A stretch of 64,000 nucleotides of DNA. Origin: Adiantum capillus-veneris. Its lineage: Eukaryota; Streptophyta; Polypodiopsida; Polypodiales; Pteridaceae. A program made the translations under genes and the position numbers. Each line of letters starts with the position of its first letter. The stretch's first letter is position 1. The stretch lies in the NCBI GenBank assembly GCA_014529385.2, contig CM043948.1, positions 83,820,260-83,884,259 on the forward strand, in the 5' to 3' direction. Below the pieces are notes generated by a model, which did not search any database, was not told where the DNA came from, and saw nothing but the letters and a program-made list of their open reading frames with translations. This document shows, piece by piece, positions 12,386 through 23,340 of the stretch.

Positions 12386-14018
12386 TGTCATAAAATCTAA
12401 TATCTAACTAACCCAAATGATTTTCTCATATTAAATTGATCACTTAATGTGGGAGAATAAACGGGAACAAGTGTTAAGATATAGGTATGTGCTTTTAGAT
12501 CTATCTCAACACGGGGCCAATGTAAAGGGGCCCAAAAGGGAGATGGTCTATCAAAGAGCAAGGCTAACCAATGGAGCATAAGACCTTAGGGTTAGCTTCA
12601 TTGAAGACCTCCAATAAATGTGTGTAAAAGTCCTTTTGACCTTAAGTAAGCTAGGGCTGAGCTTGAGGTGGGAACCCGGCCCAAGCTCGAGGTGCTTGTC
12701 CTGCTTGAGGTGCTTGTCATGCTTGAGGTGTTTTTCATGCTTGAGGTGCTTGATTAAGATGCTTGAGGTGCTTGACTGGCTCCATGCTTGAGGTGCTTGA
12801 GGTGCTTGACTTGCTGCATGATTAAAGTACTTGAGGTGCCTTGAGAAGCTTGCCTGAGATGCTTGTGGGAACCCCCCCTAGTTCAAGTGCTTTGTCATGC
12901 TTGGTGAGTAAGGTGCTTGATCACCTAAAAGTCAAAAGCATTCCTACAAGAGGGGGGCGAGCCCTTTTCCTAGGGCCTAGAGAGAGAACACCCACTCACA
13001 CACACAAGGGAAGCCCATCTTGAAGAGGCAACAAGGACACATGTCAGGCCCCTACCCATGTTACCTTCATGTGTTGCTTGAAGCCTATTGGCTAGACTTC
13101 AAAGGGGTCCAATGATAAATTACATGAATTATCTAATTGTTTTAGCATTTATCAAGTCCTCTCTCTCAAAGGGGAAAGGGGGACACTTGTCCCAAGGCTA
13201 CCCATGTTGCTTGTAATGGCTCCTGCTTGTGATTGGCTAGGCCTGGAGGGGTCCAATGAGCTTCAGGCATGAGCTACAAGGGGGGTTCGACCCAAGCAAG
13301 CTAGGGGGGTGCCTAGGGGGTATACTCACCCACACACACTCACAAGCACTCTCATTGTGTGATATGCAAAGTGCAAGAGCTCCCTCTCCAAGCAAGTAGA
13401 GGTTGAGAGCCTACACCAACACTCTTGGCTATGGAGTGCAAATCCAACCAAGAGCCATGCTTCAATGCTTAAGCTTGCCACATCCTTCTTCTTCAATACT
13501 ATGCTATTATGTATGCTAGCAACAAGAGTATGATAAGTGAGGAACTAATTCTTTCTCCTACGAAATGTTTCTTCTTCCTCTTCCCTACCCTCATTCCCTG
13601 CTAGCTCTCTCCACCTTCGAAGGTGTTTGAGGTCTTGGGACTGAGGCTTGGGATAGTTAAAGCTTTCTTCAAGTTTATGTTATGTTTGTGGTGCATGAAG
13701 CCTTCCATCTTCATGGCATCACCTAGGTCACAAGGAACACAAAGACTGTATTGTAACAAGTCTCTCTTTATGGGAGAAATCATAATACAAATGCCTATTG
13801 GAGGGGGGACCGGCTCCACATAAATCCGGTCCTCAATTGTTGTCATGTTCTCTAAACTCTCTCTCTTGCAAAAGTATTGTCTATGCCAAGTTAACTAATT
13901 GCTATGATTATGTTGCTATCTTCAATTATGTCTACCCGCTATGCTCACAAAATCATTTCTTGAAAGTACTCTCATTAAATTCCGCTATTCTCAAATTGAA
14001 TAGGCAATTTCCATTACA
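12386..14018 (+). repeat. 5' LTR of the chromovirus
   Basis: Runs from TGTCATAAAATC to CCATTACA. It carries the U3 promoter region and a minisatellite (12658-12840). Short ORFs inside it reappear in the 3' LTR only because the LTRs are duplicates; they are not genes. Confidence 0.95.
12658..12840 (+). repeat. CTTGAGGTG minisatellite in the LTR
   Basis: The word CTTGAGGTG occurs eight times, plus a CTCGAGGTG variant, often followed by CTTG and spaced irregularly over about 180 bp. The same array is present in the 3' LTR near 19848-20030. Its place in U3 suggests enhancer-like repeats; this is inference. Confidence 0.85.
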
Positions 14019-14019
14019 T

Positions 14020-14031
14020 TGGTATCAGAGC
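14020..14031 (+). other. Primer binding site (initiator tRNA-Met)
   Basis: TGGTATCAGAGC starts one base after the 5' LTR and is complementary to the 3' end of plant initiator tRNA-Met, the usual primer for minus-strand DNA synthesis in this group. Confidence 0.95.
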
Positions 14032-14433
14032 ATTTGGTTTCTCTTTTCTTGCTTAAGAAGAGAGGTCGTTAAGTAGCCTATAAATGGTTGATGTTGTTAA
14101 TTATAATAGAGTAAGTGGAACTGGGATCTAATACCGGTTTTGTTAAGCCCACTATGTGGGGGATGGTGCACACCTCGGGAGCTTTGGACTTAATAATGGA
14201 GTCTTTTTAGACTTGCCTACGGCTTTACCATTATTGAGCCATAAGAAGTCCGAAAGGAGCTAGCCCTTGGCAACTCTGCTATGTTAGACCTACTCCTCTA
14301 CTCTCTATAATTAACCACTTTGAGCCGTGGGTGTAGATACTTAAGAGCCGATTTTCAAAGGCTAAGAGGAGTGGCAACTAAGGTTTTGAATTGCCAAAGC
14401 ATACACTAAGTACATACATAAAATTTTGTTAAC

Positions 14434-17400
14434 ATGGCTGACAATAATCAAGAGAGTAGAATGAACATTGATAGCTTTGATTTTGCACATGAAGGTGCTA
14501 ATGATGATGCTCCCATGTTTGTGAATTATCTTGTGACTAGGTTGCAACAAGCTATGGGCAACCCTACCTTGCAAGCCGAAGTTACTCAACAACTTCGTGC
14601 CTATGGAATTTCCCTTCCTCTCCAAGAGGAGAGAGAGCTTAGGAGGCCTCTTGAAGAGACCCCCAAAAGAAGACTCTCTCCCATTCGAGAGGAGGAATCC
14701 AAAGAGAAAGAAAGCAATGAATGTCTAAGTTCTTCTGAAGATGTGGCTCCACGAAGAAGGCGGTCTAGACGATCACCTACTCCTCCCAAGAGGAAAAGAG
14801 CAACCCATAGTCCTTCTCCTCATCACTCTCAAAGGCAAGAGAGGAAACAAAGGAAGAAAAGGGCTAGGAAGAGGTCACCCTCTTCTCCTTCTTCTTCACC
14901 TTCCTTCTCTTCCGATGAAAGTTATGGCTATTCTCCTAGAGAATACAAGAGGGGAGGGCATCGCAAATCATTTCCTGCATGGCGAAGGTCACAAAAGCTA
15001 AAGAAGTTCAAGGAGGGAGGAAAGAGTATCTCTTTTCTCACCTACGATGGCACCTTTGGTGCTACCGACAAAGTGTTGGCCTTCATCCAGCAATTTGATG
15101 CGGCCTTTGGGGACGAGGGCTTCACAGAGTCCTCCAAGCTACGCCATGTAGCTATGCACTTCCAAAAATCAGCTCGTCAATGGTGGGATAGCCTTCGTGG
15201 CAATGGAGAAGCCCCAAAGACATGGAAAACTCTACGAGTTTCCATCATGAAGCAATTTCTTCCAAGCGATACTAAAGATAAAGTTCTTACCGAATGGCGC
15301 GGCTTGAAGCTCCTCTCTCATGAGTCTATCAACAAGTATGTAGATAAGTTTTGGGATTTACATCTCAAAGCTACTGTCTTTCAAAAGATAGACTTTGCCG
15401 AGCAAAGACAACAATTCTGTGCGGGATTACCTGAAGAGATGGCCGAATATATCAACTCTCAACGGCCCGGTACTATTACCGAAGTAATCCACCACACCAT
15501 GGTTGCTTCACGCATCAATTTCCATCAAGGGGCTAGACGTAATGTCAAGCCCATGGAAAACAAAGATAAAAATGATGCAAAGGGGAAATCCAATGCTCAA
15601 AATAATTCCCAAGGCACTTCCAACAACAACAACAACAATTGGTCCAAGGAGAAGGGAGTTTACAAAGGTAAAAACAAACTCTCTCCTGAAGAGCTTGAAG
15701 CTTTTCGCAAGGACCATAAGTGTTTCAAGTGTGGGGAGCAAGGACATGGCTATCGTTCTTGCCCCAAGAAGAATACTCGCAATGAGACTCCTAGGGCTTC
15801 CACCATCGAAGCTCCAAAAGAGGATGCTCATTGCAAAGGATCATCACTCTCCTATGCTTGGGGAAAGGTAAGAGAGCATGATGCCTTCATCTTGTTTGAC
15901 CCTGGCTCTACTCTCAACTTCATATCAATAGAGTTGGCCACCAAGTTGGGCATTCAAGCTTTTGAGATGGCAGATATAGTAACAGCTGATGCAGCTTTCA
16001 AGGGACAACAAGCCTCCGTTACTCCCTTGATTGGGAAGTTGAGGCTTCATGTCCAAAGCTATGTCGACAAAGAAGACTTCTTCATCTCTCCCCTCCAACA
16101 TCAGGATGTTATCCTAGGGGCACCATGGTTTGATCGCATGGCTGCCAACATGAAGTTCCCTGAAAGGAGAATTTACTTCACCTACAGGGGAAAGAACATG
16201 TATATAGATGCTAGTGAGCGTGGTCGCACTATTCCACTTGTGAATCCTCTTTCTTTTGATAAATCAATGAAGAGCTCAGTTTCTGCGTACATGATTTATG
16301 TCAAAGAGTCTCTAAAAGCTAATAATGTTTCATCAAATGAAAATGATAGGAATCAAGAAGAGTTAGACTTGTCTACTTTTCTAAAAGGATTCCAAGATGT
16401 GTTCATCGATGATATCCCTATGGACCTACCTCCAAAACGAGGGGATGATGACCATCGTATTGAGCTCCTTCCAGGAAGCTCAACGCCTAACAAACCTCCT
16501 TATCGAGTCTCACAAGCTCAACAAGAGGAGATCATGAGGCAAGTACAAGAGCTGGTAGACAAAGGGATGGTGAGGCCTAGTTCCTCTCCCTTTTGTTCTC
16601 CAGTCCTTTTAGTGCAAAAGAGAGATGGTACATACCGTATGTGTGTGGACTATCGAGCACTAAACCATATCACTATCAAAAACAGATTTCCCGTACCTCG
16701 GGTAGAAGATCTGTTTGATAAGCTACAAGGCTCTACCTACTTCAGTAGGATTGACCTTAAGAGTGGCTATCATCAAATAAGGATAGTGGATGAGGATATC
16801 TTAAAGACCGCGTTTCGCACAACATTTGGTCTTTATGAATATCTAGTCATGCCTTTTGGCTTGACTAATGCACCAGCTACGTTCAATCGTTTGATGGAGA
16901 AATTTTTTAGACCATATCAAAAATTCACTGGAGTGTTCTTCGATGATATCATCATCTACTCCGAGTCTTTGGAGGAACATAAGCAACATCTCCAAGTGAT
17001 TTTTCAAGCCTTGAGGGAGAACAAACTTTTTCTCAACCAAAAGAAAAGTGAATTCTTCCTTCAAGAGATTCAATATCTAGGCCATATTATCTCTCACGAT
17101 GGTATTCGTATGGATCCATCAAAGTTAGAGGTAATAAAATCATGGCCTAACCCAAGGAATCTACATGAGCTAAGAGGCTTTATTGGTATGTGTGCATACT
17201 ATAGACGCTTCATAGCAAAATTCTCTCAAGTAGCAGGACCACTACACGACTTAACCAAGAAGAACGTTAAGTTTGTATGGACTGCTAAGGAGCAAAATGC
17301 TTTTGAAAAACTCAAAGAGAAGCTTACTTCCCAACCAGTCCTCGTGCTTCCGGATCTCTCAAAGCCATTTGAGGTCCAATGTGATGCTTGTGGTGATTGC

Positions 17401-17631
17401 CTTGGAGCGGTTTTGCTTCAAGAAGGGCATGCCATAGCATATGAGAGCCGAAGGCTCAATGGTGATGAACGAATCTTGGGCATTTATGAGAAAGAGCTTT
17501 TAGCTGTTCTACATGCCCTAGACACATGGAAGCACTACCTATTGGGGACTCCATTTATCCTACGAACCGACCACCAAAGTCTCAAGTATTTCATGACGCA
17601 AACCAAGCTTTCCGACAAACAAATGAGGTAG
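14434..17631 (+). CDS. Chromovirus Gag-Pol, first part (Gag, protease, RT, RNase H) ending at a premature stop
   Basis: A 1065-residue reading frame. Gag, which coats the element RNA, has a basic Arg/Ser-rich N-terminal part and a CCHC zinc knuckle CFKCGEQGHGYRSC near residues 430-443. The aspartic protease has the active-site motif FDPGSTLNF near 487-495. Reverse transcriptase has the conserved blocks YRMCVDYRALN, FSRIDLKSGYHQI and the catalytic FFDDIIIYS near 834-842. RNase H begins near CDACGDCLGA (about 982). The frame ends at TAG (17629-17631) right after DKQMR, inside RNase H, where relatives normally carry Trp. The frame resumes directly with the rest of RNase H and integrase, so one nonsense change interrupts an otherwise intact polyprotein. 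ATG at 14434 is the first in frame after the leader (14032-14433). Confidence 0.92.
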   Translation: MADNNQESRMNIDSFDFAHEGANDDAPMFVNYLVTRLQQAMGNPTLQAEVTQQLRAYGISLPLQEERELRRPLEETPKRRLSPIREEESKEKESNECLSSSEDVAPRRRRSRRSPTPPKRKRATHSPSPHHSQRQERKQRKKRARKRSPSSPSSSPSFSSDESYGYSPREYKRGGHRKSFPAWRRSQKLKKFKEGGKSISFLTYDGTFGATDKVLAFIQQFDAAFGDEGFTESSKLRHVAMHFQKSARQWWDSLRGNGEAPKTWKTLRVSIMKQFLPSDTKDKVLTEWRGLKLLSHESINKYVDKFWDLHLKATVFQKIDFAEQRQQFCAGLPEEMAEYINSQRPGTITEVIHHTMVASRINFHQGARRNVKPMENKDKNDAKGKSNAQNNSQGTSNNNNNNWSKEKGVYKGKNKLSPEELEAFRKDHKCFKCGEQGHGYRSCPKKNTRNETPRASTIEAPKEDAHCKGSSLSYAWGKVREHDAFILFDPGSTLNFISIELATKLGIQAFEMADIVTADAAFKGQQASVTPLIGKLRLHVQSYVDKEDFFISPLQHQDVILGAPWFDRMAANMKFPERRIYFTYRGKNMYIDASERGRTIPLVNPLSFDKSMKSSVSAYMIYVKESLKANNVSSNENDRNQEELDLSTFLKGFQDVFIDDIPMDLPPKRGDDDHRIELLPGSSTPNKPPYRVSQAQQEEIMRQVQELVDKGMVRPSSSPFCSPVLLVQKRDGTYRMCVDYRALNHITIKNRFPVPRVEDLFDKLQGSTYFSRIDLKSGYHQIRIVDEDILKTAFRTTFGLYEYLVMPFGLTNAPATFNRLMEKFFRPYQKFTGVFFDDIIIYSESLEEHKQHLQVIFQALRENKLFLNQKKSEFFLQEIQYLGHIISHDGIRMDPSKLEVIKSWPNPRNLHELRGFIGMCAYYRRFIAKFSQVAGPLHDLTKKNVKFVWTAKEQNAFEKLKEKLTSQPVLVLPDLSKPFEVQCDACGDCLGAVLLQEGHAIAYESRRLNGDERILGIYEKELLAVLHALDTWKHYLLGTPFILRTDHQSLKYFMTQTKLSDKQMR

Positions 17632-17730
17632 GCAAATTTTCTTTCGCAATTTAATTTCCATATTGCTCACATAGCTGGTAAACACAATCAAGTTGCCGAT
17701 GCACTTTCACGACGACCAAAAGTTAATGCG

Positions 17731-19215
17731 GTGTCTATAGCTACTCACAATGATCTATCCTCTATGATAGATGAGTATGCTACTGACCCTGACTTTAGAG
17801 ACATAATGCCAGCCCTTGCTTTGGGGAAGAAAGAGGAACCATTCACCTTGCAGGATGGTTATCTTCTCCACGGCAATAGGCTATGTGTTACCCATTCCCT
17901 TCGTGAGAAGGTTATGTATGAATCCCATGCTTCTCCATATGCAGGGCATAGAGGTATTCAACCTACTCTCCGAGGAGTAGAGACGTATTTCTATTGGCCT
18001 ACCATGAAAGTGGACATACAAGAGTATGTTTCAAAATGTGTAGTATGCCAAAAGACCAAGTATGATAGAGGGAAGCAACCTGGATTACTCCAGCCATTGC
18101 CTATTCCAAATTCACCATGGGAGAGTATATCCATGGATTTCATCTTTGGATTACCCAAGTCTATCCATGGGAATACAGGAATATGGACAATAGTCGACAG
18201 GTTTAGCAAGCAAGCACATTTTATTCCTGTCAAAAAGACTATTAAGGCACATCAAATGGCAACTCTCTTCATATCTCAGATTTTCAAACACCATGGATTA
18301 CCCACATCCATCGTGTCAGATAGAGATCCTAGAATGACCAGTAATTTCTGGAAAGGTCTCTTTGAAAATCTAGGAACAAGATTGAATTTCTCTTCCGCCT
18401 ATCACCCACAAACGGATGGCCAAAGTGAGATAGCCAATCTTACGATACTCGATCTACTCAAGACTTATGTTACCGAAGTAGATCAACGCTCACAATGGGA
18501 AAAGTATTTACCGCTAGTAGAGTATGCCTACAATAATACTGTACATACTTCTACGGGCAAAGCACCTTTCGAGATCATAGAAGGAAGACCTAAAAGTCCC
18601 TTGCTACTGAAAGTACATGGGAAGATCTTCGCCGCCGATGAGTATAGCCGTGACCTACAAGAATCTTTTCAAAAGATTAGGGAGGCTATAGCCATCTCTC
18701 AACAAAGGCAAAAAGCTGCTGCTGATAAGCACAGAAGAGCCTTAATGTTCAAAGAAAATGATTGGGTCTTACTCAAGTTTCCTAAGGCTCGATTAAGGCA
18801 AACGACGGGCAAAAATCCTACGGGCCATCAAAAGTATTATGCTAAACTAGCAAAAAGATACTATGGTCCTTTCCAAATCTTGAAGCCTATCAATGAGACG
18901 GCTTATCAACTCAAGTTGCCCAACCATTGGCTTATACACAATGCCTTTCATGTAAGCTTACTTAAGCCCTACAAAGGAGAGCCACCAATTGAACCAATTA
19001 TTGAAGACCCTCCCGAAGTTGAAGACCAAGAAGAGGTGCTACAACCCGAAGCTATCCTTCGGCATGAAGACAAGGTACTACGACATGGTAAGATTATCCG
19101 ACGGTATCTTATTAAGTTCAAAAATTATCCTTTTGAAGATGCTAAATGGATGCAAGGAGTAGAACTTAAGGATAGTATGAACCTTGTCAATGCTTACAAT
19201 ACTACATTAGAGTAA
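17731..19215 (+). CDS. Chromovirus Pol, remainder (integrase and chromodomain), same frame as Gag-Pol
   Basis: Lies in the same frame as the 14434 reading frame, 99 bases after the stop; the ATG at 17731 is probably just an internal Met, and the 17632-17730 stretch holds the end of RNase H. Integrase, which inserts the DNA copy into the chromosome, shows an HHCC zinc-binding head (HASPYAGH ... CVVC, about 17926-18050). The D,D,E catalytic core is visible as SMDFIFG (about 18133), VSDRDPR (about 18313) and QSEIAN (about 18421). A GPY/F module follows (YYGPFQILK). The C-terminus (about 19051-19150; HGKIIRRYLIKF, PFEDAKWM) resembles a chromodomain, the mark of chromoviruses. The frame ends at 19215. 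Confidence 0.92.
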   Translation: MSIATHNDLSSMIDEYATDPDFRDIMPALALGKKEEPFTLQDGYLLHGNRLCVTHSLREKVMYESHASPYAGHRGIQPTLRGVETYFYWPTMKVDIQEYVSKCVVCQKTKYDRGKQPGLLQPLPIPNSPWESISMDFIFGLPKSIHGNTGIWTIVDRFSKQAHFIPVKKTIKAHQMATLFISQIFKHHGLPTSIVSDRDPRMTSNFWKGLFENLGTRLNFSSAYHPQTDGQSEIANLTILDLLKTYVTEVDQRSQWEKYLPLVEYAYNNTVHTSTGKAPFEIIEGRPKSPLLLKVHGKIFAADEYSRDLQESFQKIREAIAISQQRQKAAADKHRRALMFKENDWVLLKFPKARLRQTTGKNPTGHQKYYAKLAKRYYGPFQILKPINETAYQLKLPNHWLIHNAFHVSLLKPYKGEPPIEPIIEDPPEVEDQEEVLQPEAILRHEDKVLRHGKIIRRYLIKFKNYPFEDAKWMQGVELKDSMNLVNAYNTTLE

Positions 19216-19561
19216 GCAAATGTACAAATTTCTTTTAAATAACTCATGTTTTTGTCTTATATGACTAGTCCTCTTTTTAATTGTGCACAAATTTAACTAG
19301 TATGCATGCTTAGAATCATGTTTGTGATGACGACGTCTCTCAAACACCAAGTAGAATTTGTCACTCTACTTTGGGAGAATGAAATGGACTAAAGAGCAAA
19401 CATGCTTGCGGCAGCTATGTTTCCCAAGCACCAAATGGATTAGTCATCCATCTTGGAAAGATGTCGTAGGGTAAAAAGGGATCCTTTACCCGCTAAGTAC
19501 GATTGACTAATGACTAAGACTTTATCTCTTCTACCTCATAGTCGAGGACGACTATGATTTC

Positions 19562-19574
19562 AAGAGAGAGGTAA
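19562..19574 (+). other. Polypurine tract of the chromovirus
   Basis: AAGAGAGAGGTAA sits immediately before the 3' LTR, where plus-strand DNA synthesis is primed. The 19216-19561 interval before it holds no ORF and is the 3' untranslated part of the element. Confidence 0.75.
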
Positions 19575-21208
19575 TGTCATAAAATCTAATATCTAACTAA
19601 CCCAAATGATTTTCTCATATTAAATTGATCACTTAATGTGGGAGAATAAACGGGAACAAGTGTTAAGATATAGGTATGTGCTTTTAGATCTATCTCAACA
19701 CGGGGCCAATGTAAAGGGGCCCAAAAGGGAGATGGTCTATCAAAGAGCAAGGCTAACCAATGGAGCATAAGACCTTAGGGTTAGCTTCATTGAAGACCTC
19801 CAATAAATGTGTGTAAAAGTCCTTTTGACCTTAAGTAAGCTAGGGCTGAGCTTGAGGTGGGAACCCGGCCCAAGCTCGAGGTGCTTGTCCTGCTTGAGGT
19901 GCTTGTCATGCTTGAGGTGTTTTTCATGCTTGAGGTGCTTGATTAAGATGCTTGAGGTGCTTGACTGGCTCCATGCTTGAGGTGCTTGAGGTGCTTGACT
20001 TGCTGCATGATTAAAGTACTTGAGGTGCCTTGAGAAGCTTGCCTGAGATGCTTGTGGGAACCCCCCCTAGTTCAAGTGCTTTGTCATGCTTGGTGAGTAA
20101 GGTGCTTGATCACCTAAAAGTCAAAATCATTCCTACAAGAGGGGGGGCGAGCCCTTTTCCTAGGGCCTAGAGAGAGAACACCCACTCACACACACAAGGG
20201 AAGCCCATCTTGAAGAGGCAGCAAGGACACATGTCAGGCCCCTACCCATGTTACCTTCATGTGTTGCTTGAAGCCTATTGGCTAGGCTTCAAAGGGGTCC
20301 AATGATAAATTACATGAATTATCTAATTGTTTTAGCATTTATCAAGTCCTCTCTCTCAAAGGGGAAAGGGGGACACTTGTCCCAAGGCTACCCATGTTGC
20401 TTGTAATGGCTCCTGCTTGTGATTGGCTAGGCCTGGAGGGGTCCAATGAGCTTCAGGCATGAGCTACAAGGGGGGGTCGACCCAAGCAAGCTAGGGGGGT
20501 GCCTAGGGGGTATACTCACCCACACACACTCACAAGCACTCTCATTGTGTGATATGCAAAGTGCAAGAGCTCCCTCTCCAAGCAAGTAGAGGTTGAGAGC
20601 CTACACCAACACTCTTGGCTATGGAGTGCAAATCCAACCAAGAGCCATGCTTCAATGCTTAAGCTTGCCACATCCTTCTTCTTCATTACTATGCTATTAT
20701 GTATGCTAGCAACAAGAGTATGATAAGTGAGGAACTAATTCTTTCTCCTACGAAATGTTTCTTCTTCCTCTTCCCTACCCTCATTCCCTGCTAGCTCTCT
20801 CCACCTTCGAAGGTGTTTGAGGTCTTGGGACTGAGGCTTGGGATAGTTAAAGCTTTCTTCAAGTTTATGTTATGTTTGTGGTGCATGAAGCCTTCCATCT
20901 TCATGGCATCACCTAGGTCACAAGGAACACAAAGACTGTATTGTAACAAGTCTCTCTTTATGGGAGAAATCATAATACAAATGCCTATTGGAGGGGGGAC
21001 CGGCTCCACATAAATCCGGTCCTCAATTGTTGTCATGTTCTCTAAACTCTCTCTCTTGCAAAAGTATTGTCTATGCCAAGTTAACTAATTGCTATGATTA
21101 TGTTGCTATCTTCAATTATGTCTACCCGCTATGCTCACAAAATCATTTCTTGAAAGTACTCTCATTAAATTCCGCTATTCTCAAATTGAATAGGCAAATT
21201 CCATTACA
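19575..21208 (+). repeat. 3' LTR of the chromovirus
   Basis: A 1634-bp copy of the 5' LTR, from TGTCATAAAATC to CCATTACA, differing at only a handful of positions. It is followed directly by the target duplication AGAAC. Confidence 0.95.
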
Positions 21209-21552
21209 AGAACTTAGTGGATTTGTGAAGTTGTCTATAATAGCATATGTGCATGAAAACATTTAGAGGAAGATGGTACAACGATGGCAAAAATCACACA
21301 AGCAATTCTCCTCTGTGACAAGTGCCTAATAATCTACTTGACACGCCACACAACTGCACCATATGGTAGTGAGAACTATGTAGCTAGGGTGAACACACTC
21401 GCAAGGAGCTTGGTAGAGAATATATTCCACCGAGCTATGGCACCAATGCCAGCGTCAAGTTTGCAATGTGTGGGTAGGTCTACCAACACAAGCCGCACCC
21501 CTCCAAGCCACTAATCAACCTCGATTTTTCCGGTGTGATAGAGAGACCCAAC

Positions 21553-21908
21553 CAAATGACAGATCACTCGGAGGCTTCTACAATGCACAAAAGCATGTGT
21601 AAGAAGATTGATTGAGTTTCCAATGACTTCAAAATTGAAAGTAGATACCGAAGTGTCATAAACTTACTCAAGATTGAATTTTGGATCCATGCGTCTTTCG
21701 TAGATGGTCTATATCAACAAGTACTGCAACCAAATGATGGATCACTCGAAGGCTCCTGCAATGCACAAAAGCATGCGTAAGAAGATTGATTGTGTGTCCA
21801 ATGAATTCAAAATTGAAATTAGATACCAAAGTGTAATAAACTCACTCAAGATTTAAATTTTGGATCCATGTGTCTTCCATAGATGGTCTATATCAGCAAG
21901 TACTGCAA
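21553..21908 (+). repeat. 178-bp tandem duplication
   Basis: Two diverged copies, 21553-21730 and 21731-21908. Both start CAAATGA, contain AATGCACAAAAGCATG and TTTTGGATCCATG, and end near AAGTACTGCAA. Divergence is visible throughout, so the event is old. The function of the sequence is unknown. Confidence 0.85.
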
Positions 21909-23340
21909 GATGTATTGGAACCACTCCCACGCTGTCAATTTTTGCCATTTCTATGTCTCAGTGAGCCAAAACTGCATCACATCCAAAATTTGATCAATTT
22001 TCATGAACCAAAATTTAAACAAAATGGATTGGCTTATAGTTCTACTTTTTACCTAGTGAAAAGGAAGCAAGTGGTTCGGGTGGCCTCACTAAAAGTGGGT
22101 GGCTGCCCTTGCTTTGCCCAATAGTGATGGATATGGTACACATCAAACCCCTGGATCTTGAACCACAAGATGGACTCAACCTTTGTGATTCTGAGTGTCG
22201 CTCGGAGTCACCCTACTCATAATTTGACCTGCCACCTTGTTGCTCGCTCCTGTCACTCTAATTCTCTTGTGAAAACTCCTCGAATTCTCTGATGACTAGT
22301 CATCCTCTCTTCTTACCTTGTGCAAGTCCGCCATCTACAGTTTTTGGGCTTGGAGTTCCCTAGGCCGTGCTAGGGGAAATGGCATTGATGAGAGGTCCAT
22401 TGATGGTGACACTTCTGCTCTTTCCCTTCCCACTAACCGTCTTGTGTAATGCTGCAAGTCCAAAAAAATAGTGAGGACACTATACAAAACCAAACCACAT
22501 TAGGTGCATAAGAAAAACATAACTTATGGTTGTATCATTTAGCTTCGTTTTTGGAAAACTCGCAATCCACATAGTCCAAGAACCATGGACAGTCTCTCGA
22601 CATATCCTTACCATGGAGTTTGTATATCCAATCAAGGTATGGACGACAAAAACATTTCTTAAGTGTGTCCAACCACCATCTACAAATTACAATTACGACT
22701 CTATCATTCAAAACGCACAAGTTGAATCATACATCCTAGTAAAACTTTATAGTTGAATACATGTATAGCAAGCATTGCACAATACATGCAAAGTGCGGTT
22801 GCTCCTCTGTACTGTGTGTGACTCGTATGGTTGGCTTCCACCACACAAAAGCCTTGCTAAAGTGCTTTTTAAAAAAAGACGACATAATGCATTGCCTCTC
22901 CAATAGATAGTCCACAATCACATGTGGTGTGTGCGTGTAGCTTCTTCACCGTGTAGTTCTTGGCCTCCATCTTCTCTGCAGGCTCAATACAACCCTGCAC
23001 TCCAAGCATTAGTAATATTGCAATATAAATTTGATCTTGTACTCTAATATTACTACTCTCACCTTTCCAGCTACCACCAGTAAATGCGCATTCTCAGCCA
23101 CTGTGAGAATGGCCTCTCTTGAGTTGGAATAGATGCCTCTATCAATGAAACATTTCCCTTGGCCAATATGTCGACCAAAATGACATATTCTCCAATATAT
23201 CATTGGACACTATCTTAGACAATGAAAAAGAACAAATAGTGTATTCACTCCGTCTCTATGTTCATCTACATTGCATGCACAATCTATAGAGAAGAAAGAG
23301 CTTTTCTAGTCACTTTACATGGAATGAGTATGTTCATGTT
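21909..23340. other. No gene recognised
   Basis: Short ORFs on both strands. Minus-strand readings in 22535-23203 are somewhat protein-like but broken, and I recognise no family. This sequence formed one host locus with 7088-12385 before the chromovirus inserted. Confidence 0.35.

Larger units (their letters stand above)
12386..21208 (+). mobile_element. Complete young Ty3/Gypsy chromovirus (LTR retrotransposon)
   Basis: All parts are present in order: 5' LTR (12386-14018), primer binding site for initiator tRNA-Met, gag-pol, polypurine tract and 3' LTR (19575-21208). The element is flanked by a perfect 5-bp target duplication AGAAC (12381-12385 and 21209-21213). LTRs start TG and end CA. 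Reading them against each other I find about six substitutions and one indel in 1633 bp, roughly 99.6% identity, so insertion was recent. A chromodomain-like tail after integrase places it among chromoviruses, whose chromodomains can steer integration to marked chromatin (family knowledge). The single in-frame stop in gag-pol suggests this copy cannot express pol as one protein. Confidence 0.95.

Noticed and set aside
13601-13846. ORFs repeated identically at 13601-13846 and 20791-21036
   Set aside because: They lie inside the two LTRs of the chromovirus, so identity reflects LTR duplication, not a gene family.
15508-15831. Minus-strand ORF inside gag-pol
   Set aside because: Shadow of the clearly coding plus-strand frame.
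22535-23203. Minus-strand ORFs considered as exons of a host gene
   Set aside because: Frames are short and separate, splice sites are not convincing, and no family is recognised.
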